Shown here: positions 1 to 8,009 of the stretch, one piece after another
Layout: each line of letters opens with the position of its first letter
Position numbering within the stretch: position 1 is the first letter of the stretch
DNA from: an uncultured Desulfobacter sp.
Lineage (GTDB): Bacteria; Desulfobacterota; Desulfobacteria; Desulfobacterales; Desulfobacteraceae
Length of the DNA: 64,000 bases
Direction of reading: 5' to 3'
NCBI RefSeq assembly: GCF_963664415.1
Contig: NZ_OY761445.1
Span: 1,452,501 to 1,516,500, forward strand
Position numbers and translations under genes: made by a program
Notes under the pieces: model-generated
What the model was told of the DNA's origin: nothing
Seen by the model: only the letters and a program-made list of their open reading frames with translations
Database searches by the model: none

Positions 1-2838
1 GCAAAAAAAAAGGACTCAGAGCTTTTATGGATTGAACAAGGGATTTCCAAGCTTGAATCAATTTTAAGGGACGGTCAGTCATTTAAACGATCGTGCAGCG
101 AATTGATCAATTTCCTGTGCGGGCATATCCGGTCCCACATCGGCCTGTTGTATATCCTTACCCATAAAAATCGTTTTAAACCCGCAGCCGGTTTTGCCGT
201 TTTGCCCGATGACGGGGCAATCGCCGAGTTTGGACACGGTGAGGGACTGGCCGGACAGTGTGCGTCTGAAAAAAAAACCAGGTATTTTGAAAACTTGCCT
301 GAAAAATTTTTTACTGTCTGTTCCGGTTTAGGTAAAATGCCGCCCAGGCAATTGGCCATCATCCCTTTGACATTCAATGACCAGGTGGAAGGCGTTTTGG
401 AACTGGGAACGCTGCAAGCCTTCACAGACGTTGACAAAAAATTTTTAAAGGAAGCAGCCGATCGTATCGGGGTGGCACTGAACGCGGCCCGTGCCGCACA
501 GGAACAAAACAGGCTGCTGGAAACAACCAAACACCAGAAAAAAACCCTGGAAAAACAACAGGAGGAACTCCAGGCGGCCAATGAAGAACTTGAAGAGCAG
601 ACCCAACGGTTGACGGCATCCGAAGACCAACTCAGGCAGCAGCAGGAGGAGCTTCAGGCCTCTAATGAAGAGCTCGAAGAAAAAACACAGTTTCTCGAAC
701 GTAACAGAATCCAGATGGAAGAAAAAAACCGGGCACTGGAACAGATGAAAGCGGAGCTGACAAAGAAGGCAGAGGATCTGGCCCTGTCCAGCAAATACAA
801 ATCCGAGTTCCTGGCCAACATGTCCCATGAACTTCGAACACCGCTTAACAGTTTACTGTTGCTGGCAAAAATTCTGTCGGAAAACAAAGAAAATAATCTG
901 ACCCAGGATCAGGTAGAATCGGCACAGGTGATCTTTTCAGCGGGTACGGACCTGCTTAACATGATCAATGAAATCCTTGATCTGTCTAAAATCGAAGCCG
1001 GAAAGATGATCTTGAATCTGTGTGAAATTCAGGTCCCCGAGCTTGCCCGGAATCTTGAGGTGACCTTTGCCCATCTGACCCGGGAAAAAAATATAGACCT
1101 GGATGTCCGGGTTGATCCCGATTGCCTGCCGTCCATTTTCAGCGATTTTGAACGGATCCGGCAGGTGTTAAAAAACCTGATGGCCAATGCGGTTAAATTC
1201 ACCTCCCAAGGCGGCATTTACGTTACCTTTTACAGACCTGAAAATAATGTTGTTTACCGAAACCGGAATCTAACCGGAACCGACATTATGGCCGTATCGA
1301 TCAGGGATACGGGGATCGGCATTGCCGAAGATAAGCAAACGTTGATATTCGAAGCGTTTCAGCAATCAGAAGGCGGGATATCCCGAAAGTATGGCGGCAC
1401 GGGACTGGGGCTCTCCATATGCAAGGAGCTGTCAAAACTGTTAGGTGGTGAAATTCACCTGCAAAGCACCCAGGGAGAGGGCTCTACATTTACCCTGTAC
1501 CTGCCGGCCGGACTTGATCGTGAAGGGCAAACCCCGGAAAAGGAAACCCAGGCTGTTCATCCGTTATCAGAATTCCCATACGCCAAGGCAAAGGAGACGC
1601 TGCCGGATATCCCGGATGAAGCCCAGGTACACCTGCCCGATGACCGAAATAAAATCACGCCCGATAGCAAAAGCGTTCTCATCATAGAAGACGATACCAA
1701 TTTCGGTAAAACGCTGATGAATTTTTGTGCCGAACGCGGATTTTTATGCCTCTATTCATCTACGGGGGAAAATGGACTGGCCATGGCCCGACAGTACATA
1801 CCCAAAGCGGTTATCCTGGATATCAAACTGCCGGGTATGGACGGCTGGGCTGTTTTTCACAGTTTAAAGGAAAACCCGGCCACCCGGCATATTCCCGTCC
1901 ATTTCATGTCGGTTGAACAACCCGAATTTAACGTACTCAACAAAGGGGCCATTGGATTTTTAACCAAGCCGGTATCCCCCAAAAGTCTGGGAACAGCCAT
2001 GGACAGAATTGAGGAAATGGTTACCCAAGAGGTCAAATCCCTGCTGATTGTGGAAGATGATGCCGCCCAACAAAAAAGCATCAAACAGCTTTTGGCCGGA
2101 CGGGACATTGCCATTGATAACGCGCCGTCCGGGAAAAAGGCACTGGCAGCGATTAAATCAAAAATTTATGATTGCATTATTCTGGATCTCGGCCTGCCGG
2201 ATATGACCGGATTTGAACTGCTTGAAGCTTTGACAAACGACCAGGAGATCTCCCTTGCCCCCATCATCGTCTATACCGGACGAGACCTCTCCTTTGAAGA
2301 AGAGGGTATACTGAGGCGATATTCGGAATCCATCATCATTAAAGGGGTAAAATCCGAGGAACGGCTTTTGGATGAAACCTCCTTGTTTCTGCACCGGATG
2401 ATAAAAGATCTGCCCCCGGATAAAAAACAGATGATCACGGATATCCATAACAGCGACCGGATGTTTGACGGTAAAACCATACTGTTAGTGGATGATGACA
2501 TGCGCAATGTGTTTGCACTGGCCAAGGTGCTTGCTGAAAGAAACATGACCGTGTTAAAGGCGGAAAACGGGCGAAAAGCTGTTGAGATGATAAAAAATAA
2601 TTCTAATATTGATCTGGTGCTCATGGACATCATGATGCCGGTCATGGATGGATATCAAGCCATGAAGGAAATTCGAAAAGATTCAAAATTTTCCCGCCTG
2701 CCCATCATTGCCCTGACAGCAAAGGCCATGAAGCAGGATAAAAAAGACTGCATTGCGGCAGGGGCCAACGACTACCTGACTAAACCCGTGGACATAGATC
2801 GCCTTTTGTCCATAATGCGGGTCTGGTTATATGATTAA
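1..2838 (+). CDS. Hybrid histidine kinase, GAF-HisKA-HATPase-REC-REC-REC (5' end cut by window)
   Basis: The reading frame is open from base 1, so the true start lies outside the window; about 945 codons are visible. In order: a GAF-like sensory domain (visible residues ~20-160), a long coiled coil rich in Gln/Glu (~160-265), HisKA with the H-box FLANMSHELRTPLNS (His near 277), a HATPase (~390-505), and three receiver domains (~559-680, ~680-800, ~825-940), each with an Asp phosphoacceptor. There is no membrane segment in the visible part, so it is probably a cytosolic sensor. It starts a tightly spaced operon; cheR follows 16 bp downstream. The layout resembles GAF/multi-REC kinases that partner with CheB/CheR modules. 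The ligand is unknown. Confidence 0.9.
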   Translation, partial: AKKKDSELLWIEQGISKLESILRDGQSFKRSCSELINFLCGHIRSHIGLLYILTHKNRFKPAAGFAVLPDDGAIAEFGHGEGLAGQCASEKKTRYFENLPEKFFTVCSGLGKMPPRQLAIIPLTFNDQVEGVLELGTLQAFTDVDKKFLKEAADRIGVALNAARAAQEQNRLLETTKHQKKTLEKQQEELQAANEELEEQTQRLTASEDQLRQQQEELQASNEELEEKTQFLERNRIQMEEKNRALEQMKAELTKKAEDLALSSKYKSEFLANMSHELRTPLNSLLLLAKILSENKENNLTQDQVESAQVIFSAGTDLLNMINEILDLSKIEAGKMILNLCEIQVPELARNLEVTFAHLTREKNIDLDVRVDPDCLPSIFSDFERIRQVLKNLMANAVKFTSQGGIYVTFYRPENNVVYRNRNLTGTDIMAVSIRDTGIGIAEDKQTLIFEAFQQSEGGISRKYGGTGLGLSICKELSKLLGGEIHLQSTQGEGSTFTLYLPAGLDREGQTPEKETQAVHPLSEFPYAKAKETLPDIPDEAQVHLPDDRNKITPDSKSVLIIEDDTNFGKTLMNFCAERGFLCLYSSTGENGLAMARQYIPKAVILDIKLPGMDGWAVFHSLKENPATRHIPVHFMSVEQPEFNVLNKGAIGFLTKPVSPKSLGTAMDRIEEMVTQEVKSLLIVEDDAAQQKSIKQLLAGRDIAIDNAPSGKKALAAIKSKIYDCIILDLGLPDMTGFELLEALTNDQEISLAPIIVYTGRDLSFEEEGILRRYSESIIIKGVKSEERLLDETSLFLHRMIKDLPPDKKQMITDIHNSDRMFDGKTILLVDDDMRNVFALAKVLAERNMTVLKAENGRKAVEMIKNNSNIDLVLMDIMMPVMDGYQAMKEIRKDSKFSRLPIIALTAKAMKQDKKDCIAAGANDYLTKPVDIDRLLSIMRVWLYD

Positions 2839-2854
2839 AAGGCCGTGTTAATCT

Positions 2855-3694
2855 ATGGAAACCACAGAACTTGAAAAGTTAGAGGTAAATCTTCTGCTTG
2901 AAGCCGTTTTCCAGCGGTATGGACACGATTTTCGTCAGTATGCCAGGGCATCTGTTCACCGGCGGATTCACAATATCAAAACCCAGGCCGGCTTAAAAAC
3001 CGTTTCGGCGTTGATCCCCAGGGTATTGCACGAACCTTTATTTTTTGAACAAATGCTCCGTGAAATGTCCATTACTGTCACGACAATGTTCCGGAATCCC
3101 GGCCTGTTTCTCTATTTAAGACATAAGGTGTTGCCTTATTTGAAAAGCTATCCATCTTTAAAAATATGGCACGCCGGTTGTGCCACGGGGCAAGAGGCTT
3201 ATTCCCTCTCCATTCTGCTGAAAGAAGAAAATTTAACAAAACGTACCGTTATTTACGCCACCGATTTCAACGACACAGCCTTGGATACTGCCAAAAAAGG
3301 AATTTATGATCTCAAAGATGTCAAAGATTACACAAAAAATTACCAGGCGGCAGGCGGCTCCGGCTCTTTCTCAGAATACTACCATGCCGAATATGGTGCT
3401 ATGAAACTGCGACAGTGCTTGAAAGATCCTATTACCTTTGCCAACCATAATCTGGCCATAGACGGCGTATTCAGTGAAACCCAGCTCATATTGTGCCGTA
3501 ATGTATTGATTTACTTCGATAAAAAACTTCAGAATCGGGTATTGAACCTATTTTACCAAAGCTTGGCGGAAAACGGCTTTTTATGCCTGGGAAGCCGGGA
3601 ATCAATCATCTGCTCAACCTTAAGGGATAAATTTGTCGTCCTGGATGAAAAACACAGGATATTTCAGAAAAAAACTGGAAGGCAACATGTTTGA
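2855..3694 (+). CDS. cheR: CheR-type protein-glutamate methyltransferase
   Basis: 279 residues, the usual CheR length. It has the N-terminal helical domain followed by the SAM-binding domain with HAGCATGQEAYS (about residue 105) and the downstream CRNVLIYFD motif typical of CheR. The family methylates Glu residues of chemoreceptors using S-adenosylmethionine. No MCP, CheA or CheW gene is in this operon, so the substrate may be a kinase in the same cluster, as proposed for other CheB/CheR-kinase modules (inference). The stop overlaps the start of the next gene by 8 bp, implying translational coupling. No C-terminal pentapeptide-binding or TPR domain is seen. Confidence 0.92.
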   Translation: METTELEKLEVNLLLEAVFQRYGHDFRQYARASVHRRIHNIKTQAGLKTVSALIPRVLHEPLFFEQMLREMSITVTTMFRNPGLFLYLRHKVLPYLKSYPSLKIWHAGCATGQEAYSLSILLKEENLTKRTVIYATDFNDTALDTAKKGIYDLKDVKDYTKNYQAAGGSGSFSEYYHAEYGAMKLRQCLKDPITFANHNLAIDGVFSETQLILCRNVLIYFDKKLQNRVLNLFYQSLAENGFLCLGSRESIICSTLRDKFVVLDEKHRIFQKKTGRQHV

Positions 3695-4235
3695 AGCGGT
3701 TGTCATTGGCGGATCCGCCGGATCAATAGAGGTGCTTGTCTCTTTACTGGACAATTTGCCAAAGGATTACCCGTTGCCCATCATTGTCGCCATCCACCTG
3801 CATCCTTCGGATCAGGGAGATCTGGCCAGATTGATGGACAGCCAAACATCCATCACAATAAAAGAAGCCCGGGAAAAGTATCCCATTGAACCGGGCAGCG
3901 TTTATACAGCACCTGCGGATTACCACCTGCTGGTGGAACATGATAAAACATTTGCCCTGACTGTGGATGATCGGGTAAACTATGCTCGTCCGTCCATTGA
4001 TGTTCTGTTTGAATCGGCCGCTTTTGTTTACGGAAAAAAACTGACTGGAATTCTACTTAGCGGTGCCAATCATGACGGCGCCCATGGCCTTGCCGTTATA
4101 AAGCAGTCCGGCGGACTCACCGTTGCCCAGGCACCGGAAACAGCCCAATGCCCGGCCATGCCCCAGGCTGCCATAGACTTAGGATGCGTGGATCGGTTTC
4201 TGCAACCAACGACCCTGCTTGACATTTTGAGGTGA
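3687..4235 (+). CDS. cheB: Stand-alone CheB methylesterase domain
   Basis: 182 residues from the ATG at 3687, chosen because GGAAGG sits just upstream and the family fold begins at once with FEAVVIGGSAGS. The catalytic triad of CheB esterases is visible: Ser in GGSAGS, His in AIHLHPSDQG and Asp in SGANHDGAHG. The N-terminal receiver of canonical CheB is absent, so the esterase is not directly regulated by phosphorylation; neighbouring proteins supply receivers. It reverses CheR methylation or deamidates Gln in receptors (family knowledge). It overlaps cheR by 8 bp and lies 4 bp before the next kinase gene. Confidence 0.9.
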   Translation: MFEAVVIGGSAGSIEVLVSLLDNLPKDYPLPIIVAIHLHPSDQGDLARLMDSQTSITIKEAREKYPIEPGSVYTAPADYHLLVEHDKTFALTVDDRVNYARPSIDVLFESAAFVYGKKLTGILLSGANHDGAHGLAVIKQSGGLTVAQAPETAQCPAMPQAAIDLGCVDRFLQPTTLLDILR

Positions 4236-4239
4236 TGGT

Positions 4240-6264
4240 GTGCAAATAATACAAAAAATGTTAATTGTCGATGATAAGCCGGAGAACCTCTTCAGCCTGA
4301 AAAAAGTGCTGTCAGAGATTGATGCGCAAATCATCGAGGCCCTGACTGGTAACGATGCCTTGATCGCCAGTTTAAACCATGACTTTGCCCTGGCGATCCT
4401 TGATGTTCAGATGCCTGAAATGGACGGTTACGAGCTGGCAGAATTGCTGCGTTCCCAAGAAAAAACCCGAGACATTCCCATCATTTTTGTATCTGCCGTT
4501 TATTCAAGCAATTACCATGTATTTAAAGGATATGAAACAGGGGCGGTGGATTTTCTGGTCAAACCCTTTGAGCCCAAAATCTTGTTAAGTAAAGTCAATA
4601 TTCTCCTTAAGCTCGATAGACAAAAAAGAACACTGGCCTCAACAAAAGAAACCTTAAAAAAACGGGTGGCGGAACGGACCCACGAATTGATGTCAAAAAA
4701 CAGGGAACTTCAGGCGGAAATAGAACGGCGGAAAAGGGCCGAACAAACCGTTCGAAAGACACAAAAGCAATGGGAGGAAATTTTTGAGGCCATTGGCCAT
4801 ATGGCTGTGGTGATTGATGACAAACATACAATTATCGCGGCCAACCGTTCAGCTGTTAAACAAATCGGACTTCCTAAAAATAAAATTATCGGGGCCAAAT
4901 GCCATAATATTTTCCACGGATCAAATATTCCGGTACTGGATTGCCCTATCAAAAAAAAAAGGATAACCAAGGATTTTTCTTCGTCTGAAATGGTCGTTGA
5001 TATTTTGGGCAAAACCTACATCCGCAGTACCACACCTGTGTTTGATGGCAATGACGACTATACGAAATTCATTGAGATTTTCACAGACATCACCCGCCGA
5101 AAGATCCTTGAAAAAGAGTTGCTGCAGGCCCATAAAATGGAAGCCATCGGCAACTTGGCAGGAGGAATTGCCCATGATTTTAACAATATCCTGTCCGCTC
5201 TCATCGGATTCTCACAATTGGCACTGCAAAATGCCGAAAAAAATTCTTTGATGGAAGATGACCTGACGGAAATTTTGAACTGTGGGCTGAGAGCCAAGGA
5301 TCTGGTCCGCCAAATTTTAACCTTTGCCAGGCAATCTGACGAAAAACACTCATATATCCAAATGGATTACATTGTCAAAGAGGTGGCCAAATTTATCCGC
5401 TCCACCATTCCCTCATCAATTGAGATTAAAACAAATGTGCAAAGCACATCTGTTATATTTGCCAATCCCACCCAAATCCACCAGGTACTGATGAACCTTT
5501 GCACCAATTCAGCCAATGCCATGAAAAGCGATGGGGGTATTTTAAAATTAAGCTTGACGGACGAACGAATAGATAAGGCTGATGCGGAATCCATCCAAGG
5601 CCCTGCACCGGATAATTATGTCAAACTTGAAGTATCAGACACAGGTTCCGGCATTACCCCACAGGTGATGGAAAAAATGTTTGAACCCTATTTTACCACC
5701 AAGAACCAGGCAGAGGGAACCGGCATGGGGCTTGCCGTGGCTCAGGGAATCGTCAAGGATATCGGCGGCACAATCAAGGTTGAAACTGCTTTGGGGCAGG
5801 GCACGGTTTTTACGATCTTCATACCCATTGCAGACGACGCAAAAGCAGATCCGCACAACGAAGAGATCATGTATGCAAGTACAGGGTCCGAAAACATTCT
5901 TCTGATTGATGATGAACCCGCCATCACAAAAGTGGGAAAACGGATTCTGGAAAAGGCGGGCTATAATGTCACGACTGCCAATAATCCCTGTGATGCCCTT
6001 GAACTGTTAAAAAAACATCCCGAAAAATTTGATCTGGTGATGACGGATTTTACAATGCCCGGGATGAACGGCGACAAATTGACGGCAAAAATACTGGAGA
6101 TCAGGCCGGATATTCCGGTGATTCTGTGCAGCGGATATCAAAACAAACATGTGATGGACACTGAAATGAAACATCTATGGCATGCATTTGTGCAAAAACC
6201 CATTAAACAGGAAATTTTCATCAATACCATCAGAAATGTACTTGATGAAAACACAAGGGGGTAG
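4240..6264 (+). CDS. Hybrid histidine kinase, REC-PAS-HisKA-HATPase-REC
   Basis: 674 residues from GTG 4240, with GAGGTGATG upstream as ribosome-binding site. The N-terminal receiver (1-120) has the phospho-Asp in LAILDVQMPEMDGYE. A coiled coil (~130-180) is followed by a PAS domain (~185-300), HisKA with GGIAHDFNNILSALIGFSQ (His ~311), a HATPase with GMGLAVAQGIV (~400-530), and a C-terminal receiver with LVMTDFTMPGMNG (~545-670). No membrane helices are seen. The N-terminal receiver suggests it takes phosphoryl groups from the upstream kinase and acts as an intermediate in a phosphorelay (inference). It lies 4 bp after cheB and 4 bp before the HD-GYP gene. Confidence 0.93.
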   Translation: MQIIQKMLIVDDKPENLFSLKKVLSEIDAQIIEALTGNDALIASLNHDFALAILDVQMPEMDGYELAELLRSQEKTRDIPIIFVSAVYSSNYHVFKGYETGAVDFLVKPFEPKILLSKVNILLKLDRQKRTLASTKETLKKRVAERTHELMSKNRELQAEIERRKRAEQTVRKTQKQWEEIFEAIGHMAVVIDDKHTIIAANRSAVKQIGLPKNKIIGAKCHNIFHGSNIPVLDCPIKKKRITKDFSSSEMVVDILGKTYIRSTTPVFDGNDDYTKFIEIFTDITRRKILEKELLQAHKMEAIGNLAGGIAHDFNNILSALIGFSQLALQNAEKNSLMEDDLTEILNCGLRAKDLVRQILTFARQSDEKHSYIQMDYIVKEVAKFIRSTIPSSIEIKTNVQSTSVIFANPTQIHQVLMNLCTNSANAMKSDGGILKLSLTDERIDKADAESIQGPAPDNYVKLEVSDTGSGITPQVMEKMFEPYFTTKNQAEGTGMGLAVAQGIVKDIGGTIKVETALGQGTVFTIFIPIADDAKADPHNEEIMYASTGSENILLIDDEPAITKVGKRILEKAGYNVTTANNPCDALELLKKHPEKFDLVMTDFTMPGMNGDKLTAKILEIRPDIPVILCSGYQNKHVMDTEMKHLWHAFVQKPIKQEIFINTIRNVLDENTRG

Positions 6265-6268
6265 CACC

Positions 6269-7276
6269 ATGGCGGAAAACGAAATCACATCAAAGCAAGA
6301 ACAAAAAATAAATGTCTTGGTAGTAGATGATGAAAAAAGCATCCTTAAACTGGCCCAACGACTGGTTAGGCAGGAAGGGTATGACTGTCTGGTTGCTTCA
6401 AACGGAATTGAGGCAATCGCAGTGATGGAAGAAACAGTGATAGATGTGGTGATAACTGACATCGCCATGCCTGAGATGGGCGGCATTGAACTGACAAAAC
6501 AGATAAAAGAGAACTACTCTGCAGATGTGATTATGATGACTGGTTACTTTAAAGACTTGTCCTACGAAAATGCCGTCACCCAAGGCGCCAAGGATTTTAT
6601 TCAAAAACCGTTCAGCACGAAAGAATTCCAAATCCGGCTCAATCGGGTAATCAAGGAGCGTGAGACCAATCAGGAACTCAAACAAAGCCTGAAGCGTATG
6701 AATGATATCGTCAATGGGGTAATCAACAGTCTGTCTTCAACCGTGGATGCAAGAGACCCGTATACGGCCGGACATCAAAAACGGGTGGCACAGCTTGCCA
6801 TTGCAATCGCCCGATCCATGGGGCTTGAAAAAACAATCGTCTCCAGTATCCGCATGGCCGGAATCCTCCATGATTTAGGAAAAATCGCCATCCCGGCTGA
6901 GATTCTGTCAAAACCGAGCACCTTGTCGGACATCGAGTTCAGTTTGATAAAAACCCATCCCCAGGTGGGGTTCGACATTCTTAAAAACATCAATTTCCCC
7001 ACGCCTGTAGCCATGATCGTTCACCAGCACCATGAACGTATGGACGGATCAGGCTATCCTTTGGGGCTTTCAGGAAACGACATTCTGCCCGAAGCAAAAA
7101 TATTAACAGTGGCGGATGTGGTTGAGGCCATGTCTTCCCACAGGCCCTACCGGCCGGGACTCGGCATGGACAAAGCACTAGAAGAAATCAAAAAAAACAG
7201 GGACAGGTTCTATGCCCCGGACGTTGTGGATGCCTGCCTTAAAACAGCAGCCAAAAATTTTACATTTCACGGGTGA
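6269..7276 (+). CDS. Receiver-HD-GYP response regulator (predicted c-di-GMP phosphodiesterase)
   Basis: 335 residues from the ATG at 6269, chosen over an upstream in-frame start because AAGGGGG lies at 6254-6261 and the receiver begins soon after. The receiver (about 12-125) has VVITDIAMPEMGG. The HD-GYP domain (~150-330) shows HDLGKIAIP (near residue 200) and HHERMDGSGYP (near 254), the metal ligands and GYP signature of RpfG-type phosphodiesterases. It probably lowers cyclic di-GMP when phosphorylated by one of the two operon kinases. Tandem placement with other receiver proteins suggests output of the same relay. Confidence 0.93.
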   Translation: MAENEITSKQEQKINVLVVDDEKSILKLAQRLVRQEGYDCLVASNGIEAIAVMEETVIDVVITDIAMPEMGGIELTKQIKENYSADVIMMTGYFKDLSYENAVTQGAKDFIQKPFSTKEFQIRLNRVIKERETNQELKQSLKRMNDIVNGVINSLSSTVDARDPYTAGHQKRVAQLAIAIARSMGLEKTIVSSIRMAGILHDLGKIAIPAEILSKPSTLSDIEFSLIKTHPQVGFDILKNINFPTPVAMIVHQHHERMDGSGYPLGLSGNDILPEAKILTVADVVEAMSSHRPYRPGLGMDKALEEIKKNRDRFYAPDVVDACLKTAAKNFTFHG

Positions 7277-7280
7277 TATA

Positions 7281-8009
7281 TTGAAAAAAACACATGCCTA
7301 CCCGGTTCTGATCGTGGATGATGAAAAAATTACCGCCACACTTATTCAAAAGATTTTAAAACCGGAGAACATTATAACGGAGTATGCGAAGGACGGTGAG
7401 CAAGCTTTGCTGAAAATGCGTCAGGCCGAAATTCCTTATTCACTGGTGATCAGTGACCAAAAGATGCCGGAAATGACAGGGGATGTCCTGCTTGAAAAAG
7501 CCGCCCTGATCTCACCGGATACCCCAAGGTTTTTGATGTCAGGATATTCGGACCTGGCTGCCGTAATTCGAGCCATAAATAATGGGTCCATTAACCGATT
7601 CATTCCAAAACCTCTGGATAACCAGGCGTTCATTCGGGTCGTTTTAGATGCTGTGACACAATTTGAGGCGGACATTGAGGCCAAACACCTGTTTGAGCAG
7701 GCCAAAACCCAGACCCTCAAACTGTTTGAACTTTATAAAGAGTTGAAACAGGAAACACAGATGTTTGACAAAATCCTGGCCGGGCTGGACACAGAGATCG
7801 CGGAGGCGACCGATAAAATGGATGCGCTGAAGAACGCTGATTTAAAAAACAAGAACTCACTGGACCGCATTGAGCAAGCCATGAAAAGCAAAAAGATTCT
7901 GACTCGGAATAATCTTGCCGGGTTTGCCGCCCAAATCAAAGAAGAAGTATATATCCAGTTCCAGGATATTGCGGTTCGAAACGGTTTAACAATGCCGGGA
8001 AAAAGCTGA
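7281..8009 (+). CDS. Receiver protein with C-terminal coiled coil
   Basis: 242 residues from TTG 7281, 4 bp after the HD-GYP stop. The only later ATG lies inside the receiver, so TTG is the best start although the ribosome-binding site (GGGTGA) is weak. The receiver (~8-130) has PVLIVDDEKIT, the phospho-Asp in SLVISDQKMPEMTG and the conserved Lys in FIPKPLDN. The remaining ~110 residues are charged and helical and match no output domain I recognise. Its stop overlaps the next ATG (TGATG), so the two are translationally coupled. It resembles the N-terminus of the following receiver-FapA protein and may be its paralogue. Confidence 0.8.
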   Translation: MKKTHAYPVLIVDDEKITATLIQKILKPENIITEYAKDGEQALLKMRQAEIPYSLVISDQKMPEMTGDVLLEKAALISPDTPRFLMSGYSDLAAVIRAINNGSINRFIPKPLDNQAFIRVVLDAVTQFEADIEAKHLFEQAKTQTLKLFELYKELKQETQMFDKILAGLDTEIAEATDKMDALKNADLKNKNSLDRIEQAMKSKKILTRNNLAGFAAQIKEEVYIQFQDIAVRNGLTMPGKS